64,000 nucleotides of DNA from Sphingorhabdus sp. YGSMI21 (GCF_002776575.1 NZ_CP022548.1:759001-823000), one strand, 5' to 3'; positions 7,694 to 15,754 are shown, counted from the first letter of the stretch. Translations and numbers: made by a program. The notes: generated from the letters alone by a model not told the origin.

Positions 7694-9313
7694 TCAGGCA
7701 AGACCGATTTCTGCGGCCGTCCAGCGCCGTGAATAGGCCGGATTTTCGGTATCACCGACCTCGTAAAAGGATTCGGTGAAGCCGCCATCATCATGCAGGG
7801 TGACCAGCGCATAACCGTTTTTCATCCGCGGAACATCGTCGGAAAATGCCGGATCGTGGCAATGGGCGTAATAATCGATATTGTCCTTCACCGCCGCATT
7901 CTCGAGGCCCCAAGCGGGACCAAAGGGCACAGCTCCGTGGCCACAGCAGCGGCTCTTGGTGACAGAAGTGGTGTCCTTGCCGACGATCATCCGGTCATAG
8001 ACGATCCCATTATGGACATGCCCCCAATACCATAAGGAAGGAGGCGAACCGATTGCCTTGCAGACCTGATCATAGAGGATATTGGTTTCTGCGGTGATCG
8101 TGTCGCACGGATTGTGGTGGGTCATGACCATGATCGGTCCCTGATGCCCTGCGCAGACATTCTCGATCATTTCGATTTGCTTGCGATGCCGGTCAATGAA
8201 GAGAAAGCCGTCGGTGCCAATCGCGCCTTCCATATACATTTTGATACCATTTCTGGTGTCCGAATAATAAGCCGAATCGAGCCCGAGCACCAGCCAGCTT
8301 TGGCCTTCTTTTCCATCGGTCGGCCGGATCGGATATTCCAGCGCAAAAACGCTCGCCCCGTTCTGCGCCGCGAAATATTCCGACTGGGTCAGCGCGGTAC
8401 CGAAAATGCCTTTGCCGGCGCCGTACATTTCGTGGTTGGAATTCAGCGTGAAATTACGCCCCTGGCCCTGATCCGGCCATAGGCTGACAAGATTGTCCAG
8501 CTCCTCGTGCGCAGAGTCCGGACCGAGTCGCGATTCCGCTGTCCCTGCATAATAGGTGTCACCCAGATGGATCAGATAGTCGGTCGGCTGCTTTTTGACA
8601 TCTTCGATGACCCGCATCGCAGGACTGGCCACAGAGGCGTTGTTCCTGCCCGTTTCCGCGTAATTGCCGCCGCCCCAATCGCCGATAATCCCCAGAACGG
8701 GTTCGGGATTGTCCGGCTTCTCCGGCCCCCGCGCTTTCGGTGACAACGCTATAGGCCTCAGTTCCGGATTGGGGAAAGGATGATAAATATCCGCAGGATG
8801 CACGAGGTTGAGGACATAGTTGAGCGTTGCGACCATCCATTTCGGGTCGAGCTGCTCGTAGCGCGCCAGTCCGAATATCGTGCCGTCATCGCCCACCAGT
8901 CCCGGGGATTTCGCCTGGGCCATCAGCTGCTGATATTCCTGCTCGCTCATTTCGATTGCGGCGAGATCCCTGGTCAAATATCGAAGTATATCGAACGCCA
9001 TCCGGTGCAGCTCGCTCTTCGCCAGCCATTCGGAAAACCAGGCGGGAGGGGAGGTCTCCCATTTGTTCAGCCAATGCACCATCAGCCCGAATTCCGTTTT
9101 CGATGTCAGGTGAAGATAGCCCAGTGGCGTAACCGGACTATCGATATTCTCCACGGCCTTGCGCAGATCAAGATGACAATCAGCAAGAAATGCAGAAAAT
9201 TTCTTCAATCGGACATAGGCTTCAGCATCTTCAGCATTATCAAATTTGTCTACTTTCAATTGACTTTGAAAGCTTTCAAGATGAGACATGAAATTGGTAT
9301 CTACGATGCTCAT
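7694..9313 (-). CDS. Calcineurin-like metallophosphoesterase with unassigned N-terminal half
   Basis: A 539-residue, apparently cytoplasmic protein (no signal peptide). Residues about 206-470 carry the dinuclear-metal phosphoesterase motifs in order: GDWGGG at 211-216, GDTYY at 251-255, NSNHE at 291-295, THHNP near 405 and GHVHNG near 440. The first 205 residues show no family I can name; they are mostly helical and Trp-rich. Substrate is unknown: this superfamily covers nucleotide, phospholipid and protein phosphatases. The gene ends 5 bp from the nhaA stop, convergently. Confidence 0.8.
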   Translation of the reverse strand: MSIVDTNFMSHLESFQSQLKVDKFDNAEDAEAYVRLKKFSAFLADCHLDLRKAVENIDSPVTPLGYLHLTSKTEFGLMVHWLNKWETSPPAWFSEWLAKSELHRMAFDILRYLTRDLAAIEMSEQEYQQLMAQAKSPGLVGDDGTIFGLARYEQLDPKWMVATLNYVLNLVHPADIYHPFPNPELRPIALSPKARGPEKPDNPEPVLGIIGDWGGGNYAETGRNNASVASPAMRVIEDVKKQPTDYLIHLGDTYYAGTAESRLGPDSAHEELDNLVSLWPDQGQGRNFTLNSNHEMYGAGKGIFGTALTQSEYFAAQNGASVFALEYPIRPTDGKEGQSWLVLGLDSAYYSDTRNGIKMYMEGAIGTDGFLFIDRHRKQIEMIENVCAGHQGPIMVMTHHNPCDTITAETNILYDQVCKAIGSPPSLWYWGHVHNGIVYDRMIVGKDTTSVTKSRCCGHGAVPFGPAWGLENAAVKDNIDYYAHCHDPAFSDDVPRMKNGYALVTLHDDGGFTESFYEVGDTENPAYSRRWTAAEIGLA

Positions 9314-9432
9314 TTATTTATCCCCTATCCCGACCCTGCTACATGAATAGTATATGTTACTTGTTCCATTCTTGATAATATTGCAAGTGCAGATACCGTG
9401 ATATTTGCGCAATTGCGTGCTATCGGCACCGA

Positions 9433-9828
9433 ATGAAGCGACAATTCTATCTGGTGGCCGGACTGGCTTCGCTTGGCCTGGGCGGCATCGGCATCATCCT
9501 GCCCTTGCTCCCCACGGTGCCGTTCATGATTCTCGCCGCTTTCTGCTTCGCCAACAGTTCGCCGCGGCTGGAAGCCTGGCTGGTCGAGCATCATGTCTTC
9601 GGCCATCATATCAAAAACTGGCGCGAGCGGCGGGCAATTACCCGGCGCGGCAAATGGGCCGCCACGGTGGCTTTTGCGGTCAGCTGTGTGCTCGCCCTGC
9701 TGTTTGTCAAACTGCCGTGGAACCTCATCCCGATCGCCGCTGCGCTGATCAGTGGCAGCTGGATCTGGACCCGCAACGAGCCCGATCCGGCGAAATTGCC
9801 GGCCCACCCCCCTTCGCATAAAGAATAG
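9433..9828 (+). CDS. YbaN/DUF454 family inner-membrane protein
   Basis: A 131-residue membrane protein with an N-terminal helical hairpin GLGGIGIILPLLPTVPFMIL, the hallmark of the DUF454 (YbaN) family, then the conserved FANSSPRLEAWLVEHHVFG and a second hydrophobic pair at about residues 78-110. The function of YbaN proteins is unknown. The gene lies between the divergent metallophosphoesterase gene and the Rieske oxygenase gene and ends 52 bp before the latter, so co-transcription is possible but not evident. Confidence 0.85.
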   Translation: MKRQFYLVAGLASLGLGGIGIILPLLPTVPFMILAAFCFANSSPRLEAWLVEHHVFGHHIKNWRERRAITRRGKWAATVAFAVSCVLALLFVKLPWNLIPIAAALISGSWIWTRNEPDPAKLPAHPPSHKE

Positions 9829-9880
9829 TTTGCGGCGCGCGCGAATCTGATAATCTCTGCCGGAATCTGAGGAGAGAAAA

Positions 9881-11101
9881 ATGTCGCGGCAGCAATTGTT
9901 GGAAATGACCCGTTCGCTGGTCGAGCATGGCAAGGCGGATACAATGGAACTGGTCGATGACGTGGTCGCAGTGCCAGCGTCCGACTATACCGACGAAGCA
10001 CGGTTCGAGCGCGAAAAAGAACTGATCTTCAAGCGGCTGCCGTTGATGATGGCGCCATCCTGCGAACTGCCCGAGCCGGGCTGCTACAAGGCTATGGAAA
10101 TGGCCGGCATTCCGGTTTTGATCACGCGGCAGAAAGACGGCACCGCCCAGGCCTTTCTCAACAGCTGCACCCATCGCGGCAATCCGGTGGCGCAGGGCAG
10201 CGGCAAGGCGTCACGCTTCACCTGCGGCTATCACGGCTGGACCTTCAAAAATGATGGCGACCTGCTCGCAATCGCCTCGCCGAAAGATTTCGGAACGGTC
10301 GACAAGGCGAATTTCTGCCTGCAGAAATTCCCGACGCTGGAGCGGGCGGGCCTGATCTGGGTGACGCTCGATCCGAACAGCAAACTGGATATCGAATCCT
10401 ATCTCTGCGGCTATGACAGCCTGCTCGAGCATTTCGGCTTTGATGGCTGGCACCTGTTTGACCAGCGGACCATTCCGGGGCCGAACTGGAAGACCGCCTA
10501 TGACGGCTATCTCGATTTCTACCATCTGCCGGTTCTTCATAAAGACACGTTCGGTTCCGACTTTTTCAACCGGGCGAACTATTTCGCTTGGGGTCCGCAC
10601 CAGCGCCTTTCCTCCCCATCGAAATTCATCCAGAAAACCGGCAGCGACGAGCAGCTTGACCTTACCGAGATGGATGAAAAAGACTGGCCGATCGACGCGC
10701 TGTTACAGGGCGTCTGGACGATCTTCCCGCATATCTCGATCGCCAGCTTCTATGGCGGCGGCGGGCGCGGAGCGATGATCTCGCAGCTGTTCCCGGGCGA
10801 GAAGGTCGGCGAAAGTTACACGACCCAGTTCTATGTGATGGAACATGAACCGACCGATGACGCCGTCCGCCAGGGCGCGCGCGAGCAGTTCGATTTTCTC
10901 GAAGTCGTGGTCGCCGAAGAGGACTATAAAACCGGAAAACGGCAGCACGAAGCCCTGCAATCCGGCCTTATCGACAAGGTCTGGTTCGGCCGCAACGAAG
11001 GCGGCGGGCAGGCTTTTCACCAGTGGGTGGATCGCCTGACCGAGGCGGATGATGACGAACTGAACCGGATTTTTGCGCCGCAATTGCAAGCCGCAGAATA
11101 A
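9881..11101 (+). CDS. Rieske non-heme iron oxygenase, alpha subunit
   Basis: A 406-residue aromatic-ring-hydroxylating oxygenase large subunit. The Rieske [2Fe-2S] ligands are Cys96, His98, Cys115 and His118 (CTHRGN, then CGYHGW). The catalytic mononuclear iron site shows the D-x-x-H-x4-H pattern at Asp212, His215 and His220 (LDFYHLPVLH). Ribosome site GGAG at about 9870. No small (beta) subunit, ferredoxin or reductase gene is adjacent, so electron-transfer partners must be elsewhere. Such orphan subunits are frequent in sphingomonads and act on aromatic, steroid or carnitine-like substrates; the substrate here is unknown. A cupin gene converges on it. Confidence 0.9.
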   Translation: MSRQQLLEMTRSLVEHGKADTMELVDDVVAVPASDYTDEARFEREKELIFKRLPLMMAPSCELPEPGCYKAMEMAGIPVLITRQKDGTAQAFLNSCTHRGNPVAQGSGKASRFTCGYHGWTFKNDGDLLAIASPKDFGTVDKANFCLQKFPTLERAGLIWVTLDPNSKLDIESYLCGYDSLLEHFGFDGWHLFDQRTIPGPNWKTAYDGYLDFYHLPVLHKDTFGSDFFNRANYFAWGPHQRLSSPSKFIQKTGSDEQLDLTEMDEKDWPIDALLQGVWTIFPHISIASFYGGGGRGAMISQLFPGEKVGESYTTQFYVMEHEPTDDAVRQGAREQFDFLEVVVAEEDYKTGKRQHEALQSGLIDKVWFGRNEGGGQAFHQWVDRLTEADDDELNRIFAPQLQAAE

Positions 11102-11119
11102 GGGGAAACAGCCCCCGGT

Positions 11120-11665
11120 TCAGGCGTTGCGATAGTCCCTGACCGGGGGCAGCGCCTCTTTCCATTTCGGCTGTTCGGCGCGGAGCTTTTCGAGCATCTT
11201 TTCCCAATAGGATTCGGTTTTGCCCTTGAATTGGATGTCGAAATCCTCCTGCGTCCGGAATTCGAGCAGTTCGACGCCTTCATCCCCGATCGTATAGGTG
11301 TAAGGCGTACCGGCGGGCAGGAAGAAGCCGTCACCCGCGGCCATCTCCTCGGTGCCCATGCGGATATCGCCGCTGATCAGATAATAGAGACAGTCGCTGT
11401 CATGGCTGTGCAGCGGTAGCGGATAGCCTGGCTTGAACCAGACATAGTGGAGCGAAAAGCCGAAGCCGCTGAACAGGCATTTCAGCACCGCCCCCTCGCC
11501 AATCCCGGCTTCGCCAAGCTTCGCTGCGCCATCGAGAATGACCGGATCGTCATCGACATAGGTCATGTGCCCCGCCTCATCGAGACTGGGCGCGTCCTTC
11601 CCACGGAAAATGCGCATGACTTTCAGCGGTTCGGGCTTGTTGGGAACGGGAGCAGCGTCTGTCAT
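11120..11665 (-). CDS. Cupin-domain protein
   Basis: A 181-residue protein with a single cupin barrel at about residues 62-145: PLPLHSHDSDCLYYLISG supplies the first metal-binding motif (two His and a Glu-equivalent region) and GDGFFLPAGTPYTYTIG the second. It is preceded by an N-terminal part with the phrase MRIFRGKDAPSLDEAGHM and followed by a helical tail. Function cannot be fixed from sequence; cupins include dioxygenases, isomerases and binding proteins. It converges on the Rieske oxygenase gene with 18 bp between stops, and together they may handle one class of substrate (inference from proximity only). Confidence 0.75.
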   Translation of the reverse strand: MTDAAPVPNKPEPLKVMRIFRGKDAPSLDEAGHMTYVDDDPVILDGAAKLGEAGIGEGAVLKCLFSGFGFSLHYVWFKPGYPLPLHSHDSDCLYYLISGDIRMGTEEMAAGDGFFLPAGTPYTYTIGDEGVELLEFRTQEDFDIQFKGKTESYWEKMLEKLRAEQPKWKEALPPVRDYRNA

Positions 11666-11746
11666 TTCTTCCTCCGGAGCAGAATGGGATGATGACCCTA
11701 ACAGCAGTCACCCCGTCCGGGAAAGCCGACAAAATGTCAGGACCAG

Positions 11747-12115
11747 CTAAGGGGCCTGATATTTGGCGATATAATGGTCCAGTACCGCCGGATTGAGCTT
11801 GTTCCGGAAAGAGCAGGCGATGCCCTGGTTGCCGTTGCGGACGACCGCGGCCTCGAGCGCGCCGAGCCCCGGCAATGTCAGCCAGCATAATGTACCGGGA
11901 TGCGCGCTCTGCAGGGCGTCGCATGTAAAGCCGGCGAGCGACATGGCAGTGACTTCCACCGCAAAGCTGCTGGAGCAGGAAAAGCGCATCTTGGCCGGAA
12001 TCGCAACCCGGTGCTGGGGCGCACTGCACTCTTCACCGGATGGGACGGCATAGGGCATGGCCGGCTGGGGGCTGACTGCGGAAATCGGTGATCTGTGAAC
12101 CAGTGAATCTGTCAT
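11747..12115 (-). CDS. Degenerate PilZ-domain protein
   Basis: A 122-residue protein whose residues about 30-118 fit the PilZ beta-barrel pattern: HRVAIPAKMRF, then VEVTAMSLAGFTCDAL, then PGTLCWLTLPGLGALEAAVV and GIACSFRNKLNPAVLDHYI. PilZ domains bind cyclic di-GMP through RxxxR and (D/N)xSxxG. Here only one Arg of the first motif is present (the residue at i+4 is Pro) and the second motif reads AMSLAG, with Ala in place of Asp or Asn. It may therefore not bind the nucleotide. Start ATG 12115; Met20 is an alternative. No chemotaxis or pilus gene is adjacent. Confidence 0.65.
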   Translation of the reverse strand: MTDSLVHRSPISAVSPQPAMPYAVPSGEECSAPQHRVAIPAKMRFSCSSSFAVEVTAMSLAGFTCDALQSAHPGTLCWLTLPGLGALEAAVVRNGNQGIACSFRNKLNPAVLDHYIAKYQAP

Positions 12116-12359
12116 GTCTGCTTCCTAAGCGTGGGCTTCGGCTTTGGCGGTGGCTCACCTGGTCAATGAAGAAACCGCGACAGAAGCTGTTTCGTCTTCC
12201 CGGGTAAATCCCCTCTTCCGAGCTTCGGTAAACAGCGGGCGGGGGAAATTTAACCATATTGCATTTCGACACAGGAGCGAACAATCACGCTTGCCGAAAT
12301 CGTCTCGGGACGCTAAGGCGCGCGAACCGGCTGTTTCGCAAGGGTGATACGGCCCGTGC

Positions 12360-12435
12360 AGGAGTGTAGCTCAGTTGGTAGAGCATCGGTCTCCAAAACC
12401 GAGGGCCCACGGTTCGAGTCCGTGCACTCCTGCCA
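12360..12435 (+). tRNA. tRNA-Trp (CCA)
   Basis: A complete 76-nt cloverleaf can be folded. The acceptor stem pairs 12360-12366 with 12425-12431, the anticodon loop CTCCAAA is 12391-12397 with anticodon CCA at 12393-12395, the T-arm contains GGTTCGAGTCC, the discriminator base is G 12432 and the terminal CCA is encoded at 12433-12435. In alphaproteobacteria this tRNA usually lies just upstream of secE; here secE is 3.4 kb away. Confidence 0.97.
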
Positions 12436-12463
12436 TTTTCCCCCTTCAACAACCGAAATCCTC

Positions 12464-12853
12464 ATGACCCAGTTTATCTCCGCCATCAGCCTGATTGTTC
12501 CCGATTATGATCAGGCTATCGCTTTCTATGTCGGCCTGATGGGTTTTGAACTGATCGAAGACACCGAGATTTCCGAGGACAAGCGCTGGGTGCTGGTGGC
12601 GCCGCCCGGAAGCACCGAAACGCGACTGCTGCTGGCCAAGGCGACCAACGAAGCGCAGGAGGAGATCATCGGCGAACAGGCCGGTGGCCGGGTATTCCTG
12701 TTTCTCGAAACCTATGATTTTGACGGCGATCTTGCGCTGATGGAGCGGGCCGGCATCGATATAATCGAGGAGCCGCGAGTCGAAAGCTACGGCAAAGTGG
12801 TGGTGTTTCGCGATCCGTTCGGCAACAAATGGGACCTGATCGAACGGCATTAA
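12464..12853 (+). CDS. VOC (glyoxalase/bleomycin-resistance-like) family protein
   Basis: A 129-residue vicinal-oxygen-chelate protein. The two beta-alpha-beta-beta-beta halves are visible: ISLIVPDYDQAIAFYVGLMG at residues 7-26 begins the first, and the C-terminal GKVVVFRDPFGNKWDLIE ends the second. This family includes lyases, dioxygenases and antibiotic-binding proteins, and the substrate cannot be told. The ATG is 28 nt after the 3' end of tRNA-Trp with no obvious ribosome site and no room for a promoter, so it is probably transcribed with the tRNA and freed by tRNA processing. It converges on the TetR gene with 3 bp between stops. Confidence 0.85.
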   Translation: MTQFISAISLIVPDYDQAIAFYVGLMGFELIEDTEISEDKRWVLVAPPGSTETRLLLAKATNEAQEEIIGEQAGGRVFLFLETYDFDGDLALMERAGIDIIEEPRVESYGKVVVFRDPFGNKWDLIERH

Positions 12854-12856
12854 GGC

Positions 12857-13465
12857 TTATCGCTCGATATCGAGTGCTCCGGCAATCATACCCCATATCT
12901 GGTGGGTCAGCTTGGCCGGGTCCGGCCTCGGCTCCATACCCATGGCGTGGATGATCCCACTGCGTATCGCACCGGTGATCGCTGCGCCGGCTATCGTCGG
13001 ATCGATATGGGAACCGATATCGCCGCGCCTGATGCCGAAATTGATATTGCGGATCGCCATTTCGACCATTTCTTCATGGCGGGCCGCTTCCACCGCCGCG
13101 ACCTGGTTGGTCCGGGCCATTTTCCCGAGGATGACCGGCGCCATCGGATCATTGTAGAGAAATTCTGCAGCGGCCATCAGCCGGCTTTTTTCCCGCACGC
13201 GCCAGGTGATATCCGGATCAATATACTGGTTCACCACATGATTGTAGCGATCGTAAAAGGCGTGGATGATCGCGCCCAGCATACCGGATTTTGAACCGAA
13301 ATAATGATAGGCGAGCCCGACGGACACACCGGCCTGCTCGGCCACCTGACCCATTTCAAGCTCTCCGTCGCCTTCGCGCAAGATCTTTTCCGCCGCCGCC
13401 AATATCCTGGCCGCGCGCATGATCTTGCGGTCCGAACTTTCCCTTGTCTTGCCTTGACCGGCCAC
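12857..13465 (-). CDS. TetR/AcrR family repressor
   Basis: A 202-residue TetR-family regulator. The helix-turn-helix occupies about residues 38-60 (MGQVAEQAGVSVGLAYHYFG, ending in the conserved YYHF-like segment), and the C-terminal helices form the ligand-binding dimer domain. It is divergent from phyH, and a perfect 42-bp palindrome lies in the 107-bp space between the two starts, so the likely role is ligand-responsive repression of phyH and the isomerase genes, and of itself. The ligand is unknown; a substrate or product of the cluster is the simplest guess. Confidence 0.88.
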   Translation of the reverse strand: MAGQGKTRESSDRKIMRAARILAAAEKILREGDGELEMGQVAEQAGVSVGLAYHYFGSKSGMLGAIIHAFYDRYNHVVNQYIDPDITWRVREKSRLMAAAEFLYNDPMAPVILGKMARTNQVAAVEAARHEEMVEMAIRNINFGIRRGDIGSHIDPTIAGAAITGAIRSGIIHAMGMEPRPDPAKLTHQIWGMIAGALDIER

Positions 13466-13497
13466 GCCCCGCCTTCCCTATTCGCTATCCCGTTCCA

Positions 13498-13539
13498 CTA
13501 GCGACTATTTGAATTGAATTCAATTCAAATAGTCGCTAG
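13498..13539. promoter_or_regulatory. 42-bp perfect palindrome, probable TetR operator
   Basis: Both arms are 21 nt (13498-13518 and 13519-13539) with no spacer and no mismatch; the centre is GAATTGAATTCAATTC. The core contains the short repeat TTGAATTGAATTCAATTCAA, in which half-sites themselves repeat, so two dimers could bind side by side. It lies 32 bp upstream of tetR's start and 33 bp upstream of phyH's start, an almost symmetrical position. TetR-family operators are typically 15-30 bp palindromes in exactly this place; this one is longer and perfect. Confidence 0.8.
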
Positions 13540-13572
13540 ACAGGCTCCATAAGCAAAGCACGGAGCGGATCG

Positions 13573-14454
13573 ATGACTATAGCGAGCGAGATCGAAACAG
13601 CGGCAGAAGATCTGAGCCGCTACTTGCATGGCCGCAGTTTAGACGATGCCTGGGACCAGTATCAGGAGGAAGGCTATGTAATCTTCCCCGATGTCCTGAG
13701 TCCCGAGCAGCTGGAACAGCAGCGCGCGGCGCTCAAACCCTGGATCGATGCCGATATCCGCGGCCGCAACAATTTCGAAGGTGACCAGTCCAATCGCATA
13801 TATGCTATGCTCGACAAGGATCCGGTCTTTGCCGACCTGATTTCCCATCCACTGCAACTGGCCTTTGCCGAGCGGGAACTGGGGAAAAGCTGTCTGCTCT
13901 ATGCCTGTCTGGCGATCAACCTGCATCCCGGCGAAACCGTCCAGCCCTGGCATTTCGATGACAGCCATTGCGGTCTGGCCCGGCCGCGCGATCCGCTCAG
14001 CCTGTCGACTTTCTGGTCGATCAGCGACACGACCGAGACCAATGGTGCCACCGAAATCATCCCCGGCAGCCACAAATGGGGCGCCGAACAGCCGGTGGGC
14101 GCCAATCGCGGCTCCGACTTCCAGACCGGTGTCATTGACAAGAAGACAGGTGCAGATGATGGCCATCCCGACATGATCAAGGCGACCATGCCAGCCGGTT
14201 CACTAATGATCGCCAAGGGGACCTTGTGGCATCGCGGCGGCGGCAACAGTTCGGACGACCAACGCCTGATCGTGACGCCGCAATTCTGCAAGGGATGGTG
14301 CCGTCCGCTGGAACAGCAATTGCTCGCGGTCTCTCCCGAAAAAGTTGCGCGCCTCCCGAAGCGGGTGCAGGAACTATTGGGTTACAATATCCACCCACCC
14401 TTCATGGGCTATGTTGACGGCATGCACCCGGGCAGGGTTTTGACGCAGATCTGA
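13573..14454 (+). CDS. Phytanoyl-CoA dioxygenase (PhyH) family protein
   Basis: A 293-residue Fe(II)/2-oxoglutarate-dependent oxygenase of the PhyH family. The iron ligands are seen as the HxD motif in WHFDDSHC at about residues 129-136 and a distal His in KGTLWHRGGGN at about 215-225; a 2-oxoglutarate-binding Arg is likely in SDDQRLIVTP. It would hydroxylate an unactivated carbon of its substrate. The family covers fatty acyl-CoAs, amino acids and small metabolites, so the substrate is open. It is the first gene of a three-gene unit with two kappa-class isomerase-like proteins, divergent from the TetR gene. Confidence 0.88.
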   Translation: MTIASEIETAAEDLSRYLHGRSLDDAWDQYQEEGYVIFPDVLSPEQLEQQRAALKPWIDADIRGRNNFEGDQSNRIYAMLDKDPVFADLISHPLQLAFAERELGKSCLLYACLAINLHPGETVQPWHFDDSHCGLARPRDPLSLSTFWSISDTTETNGATEIIPGSHKWGAEQPVGANRGSDFQTGVIDKKTGADDGHPDMIKATMPAGSLMIAKGTLWHRGGGNSSDDQRLIVTPQFCKGWCRPLEQQLLAVSPEKVARLPKRVQELLGYNIHPPFMGYVDGMHPGRVLTQI

Positions 14455-14477
14455 ACTGCCCTCGAAGGGAGACCATT

Positions 14478-15170
14478 ATGAAAGCCCTGAAAAGCGACGC
14501 GCCACTGATCGTCTATGTCGACATCAAGAGTCCCTATGCTTTTGTGGCGATCCGGCCGACGTTGGCACTGGAAAAAGCGCTCGGCATGCGTTTCGACTGG
14601 CGGCCGCTGACGCTCGATATCCCCAGCTATCTGGGGTCGGCGCGTAAAAGCGGGGGCAAGGTCGTCGAAAGCACCCGCAGCGCCAGCCAGTGGGTGGGCA
14701 TTAAATATGGCTATCGCGATGCCCGCCGCTATGCCGAGCGTCAGGGCCTGATGCTCAAAGGCACCGAGAAAATCTGGGACTCGTCGATCGCCAATATCGC
14801 TATATCCTGGGCGATGCAGACGGACCGTGACCGCTTGGGTGACTATTTTGAAGCGGTCTATCCACCCTTCTGGCGGCGGGAGCTTGATATCGAGGATGTT
14901 GCGGTGGTCGAGGCCTGTCTGGAACAGGCCGGTATCGACTCGACCGGCTTTGCGGCCTTCGTCAACGGCGAGGGTCGCGCGCAGCATGACGCGCTGCAAG
15001 CGCAGCTTCACCCGAGTGGCATCTACGGTGTCCCGACCTATGTCTTTGACGGCACCATCCTGTTTGGCCGTGAACATCTCCCCTATGTCCGCTGGCACCT
15101 GCAGGGCCGCAAAGGTCCGGCGCCCGACATCGCTTACGAAATTGACGGCGCGGAGGCATTGCCATGCTGA
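14478..15170 (+). CDS. 2-hydroxychromene-2-carboxylate isomerase-like (GST-kappa/DsbA fold) protein
   Basis: A 230-residue thioredoxin-fold protein of the DsbA/GST-kappa group. The N-terminal YVDIKSPYAFVAIRPTL carries a Ser-Pro pair where DsbA has CxxC, as in 2-hydroxychromene-2-carboxylate isomerases, which use glutathione during naphthalene-type catabolism. The C-terminal GVPTYVFDGTILFGREHLP is the conserved substrate-side segment. Ribosome site GAAGGGAGA precedes the ATG. The stop overlaps the start of the following paralogue by seven bases, so the pair is probably made together and may form a heterodimer (inference). True substrate unknown. Confidence 0.85.
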   Translation: MKALKSDAPLIVYVDIKSPYAFVAIRPTLALEKALGMRFDWRPLTLDIPSYLGSARKSGGKVVESTRSASQWVGIKYGYRDARRYAERQGLMLKGTEKIWDSSIANIAISWAMQTDRDRLGDYFEAVYPPFWRRELDIEDVAVVEACLEQAGIDSTGFAAFVNGEGRAQHDALQAQLHPSGIYGVPTYVFDGTILFGREHLPYVRWHLQGRKGPAPDIAYEIDGAEALPC

Positions 15171-15739
15171 CCGTCTTCATCGATTTCAAATCGCCCGCGT
15201 CCTTCCTTGCACTCGAACCGACACTGGCTCTGGCGCGCGAAACCGGCGTTCCTGTCGACTGGCTTCCCTTCTCGGTCCGCCCCTTTGTGATCCCCGAAGA
15301 ACAGGCCGACGAGACGGTCGGCGAGCGCCATCGCCGCGTCCGCGCCATCGCCCGGCGCGACACCCATTTGCATTATGCTGCGGTTCAGGGGCGGGAGATG
15401 CATTTCGCTCAGGCTCCGGCGGGTAGCGGTGCCGCTCTTGCCGCCTTGGCCGGGCTGGACGGTGACCCGGTGCCGTTTCTCCGCGCCGCCTTTGATGCCT
15501 ATTGGACGGATCAGGCGGACCTTGATGACGAGGCGGTGGTCGCGGGCCTGTTGTCAGATGTGAACCTTGCTCTTCCCGACATGCAGTCGGCCCGTGAAAC
15601 GCTGGATTCCATCCGCGCCGAGGCAGAAGAATCCGGCATTTTCGAATCGCCTTCCTATGTCATTGCAGACCAGCTATTTGTCGGCCGCGAGCATCTCCCG
15701 TGGATCGGCTCGCTGATCAAAGCGGCGACCGTCCGGTAA
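15164..15739 (+). CDS. Second 2-hydroxychromene-2-carboxylate isomerase-like protein
   Basis: A 191-residue paralogue of the preceding gene, with FIDFKSPASFLALEPTLAL at residues 5-23 (again Ser-Pro, no CxxC) and SPSYVIADQLFVGREHLPWI near the C-terminus. It lacks about 40 residues relative to the first copy. The ATG lies inside the last codons of the upstream gene, indicating translational coupling. Two divergent, overlapping members of this family after a PhyH gene suggest one pathway with two glutathione-type isomerisation steps or a heteromeric enzyme. It ends 145 bp before secE. Confidence 0.83.
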   Translation: MLTVFIDFKSPASFLALEPTLALARETGVPVDWLPFSVRPFVIPEEQADETVGERHRRVRAIARRDTHLHYAAVQGREMHFAQAPAGSGAALAALAGLDGDPVPFLRAAFDAYWTDQADLDDEAVVAGLLSDVNLALPDMQSARETLDSIRAEAEESGIFESPSYVIADQLFVGREHLPWIGSLIKAATVR

Positions 15740-15754
15740 AATCCGGTTCTTTTT

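Noticed and set aside
12344-12463. Longer reading frame of the VOC gene beginning before tRNA-Trp
   Set aside because: The frame would read through a complete tRNA gene; the ATG at 12464 starts exactly where VOC homology begins.
13498-13539. 42-bp palindrome as a bidirectional terminator
   Set aside because: The flanking genes diverge, so there is nothing to terminate, and the T runs needed after the stem are absent.
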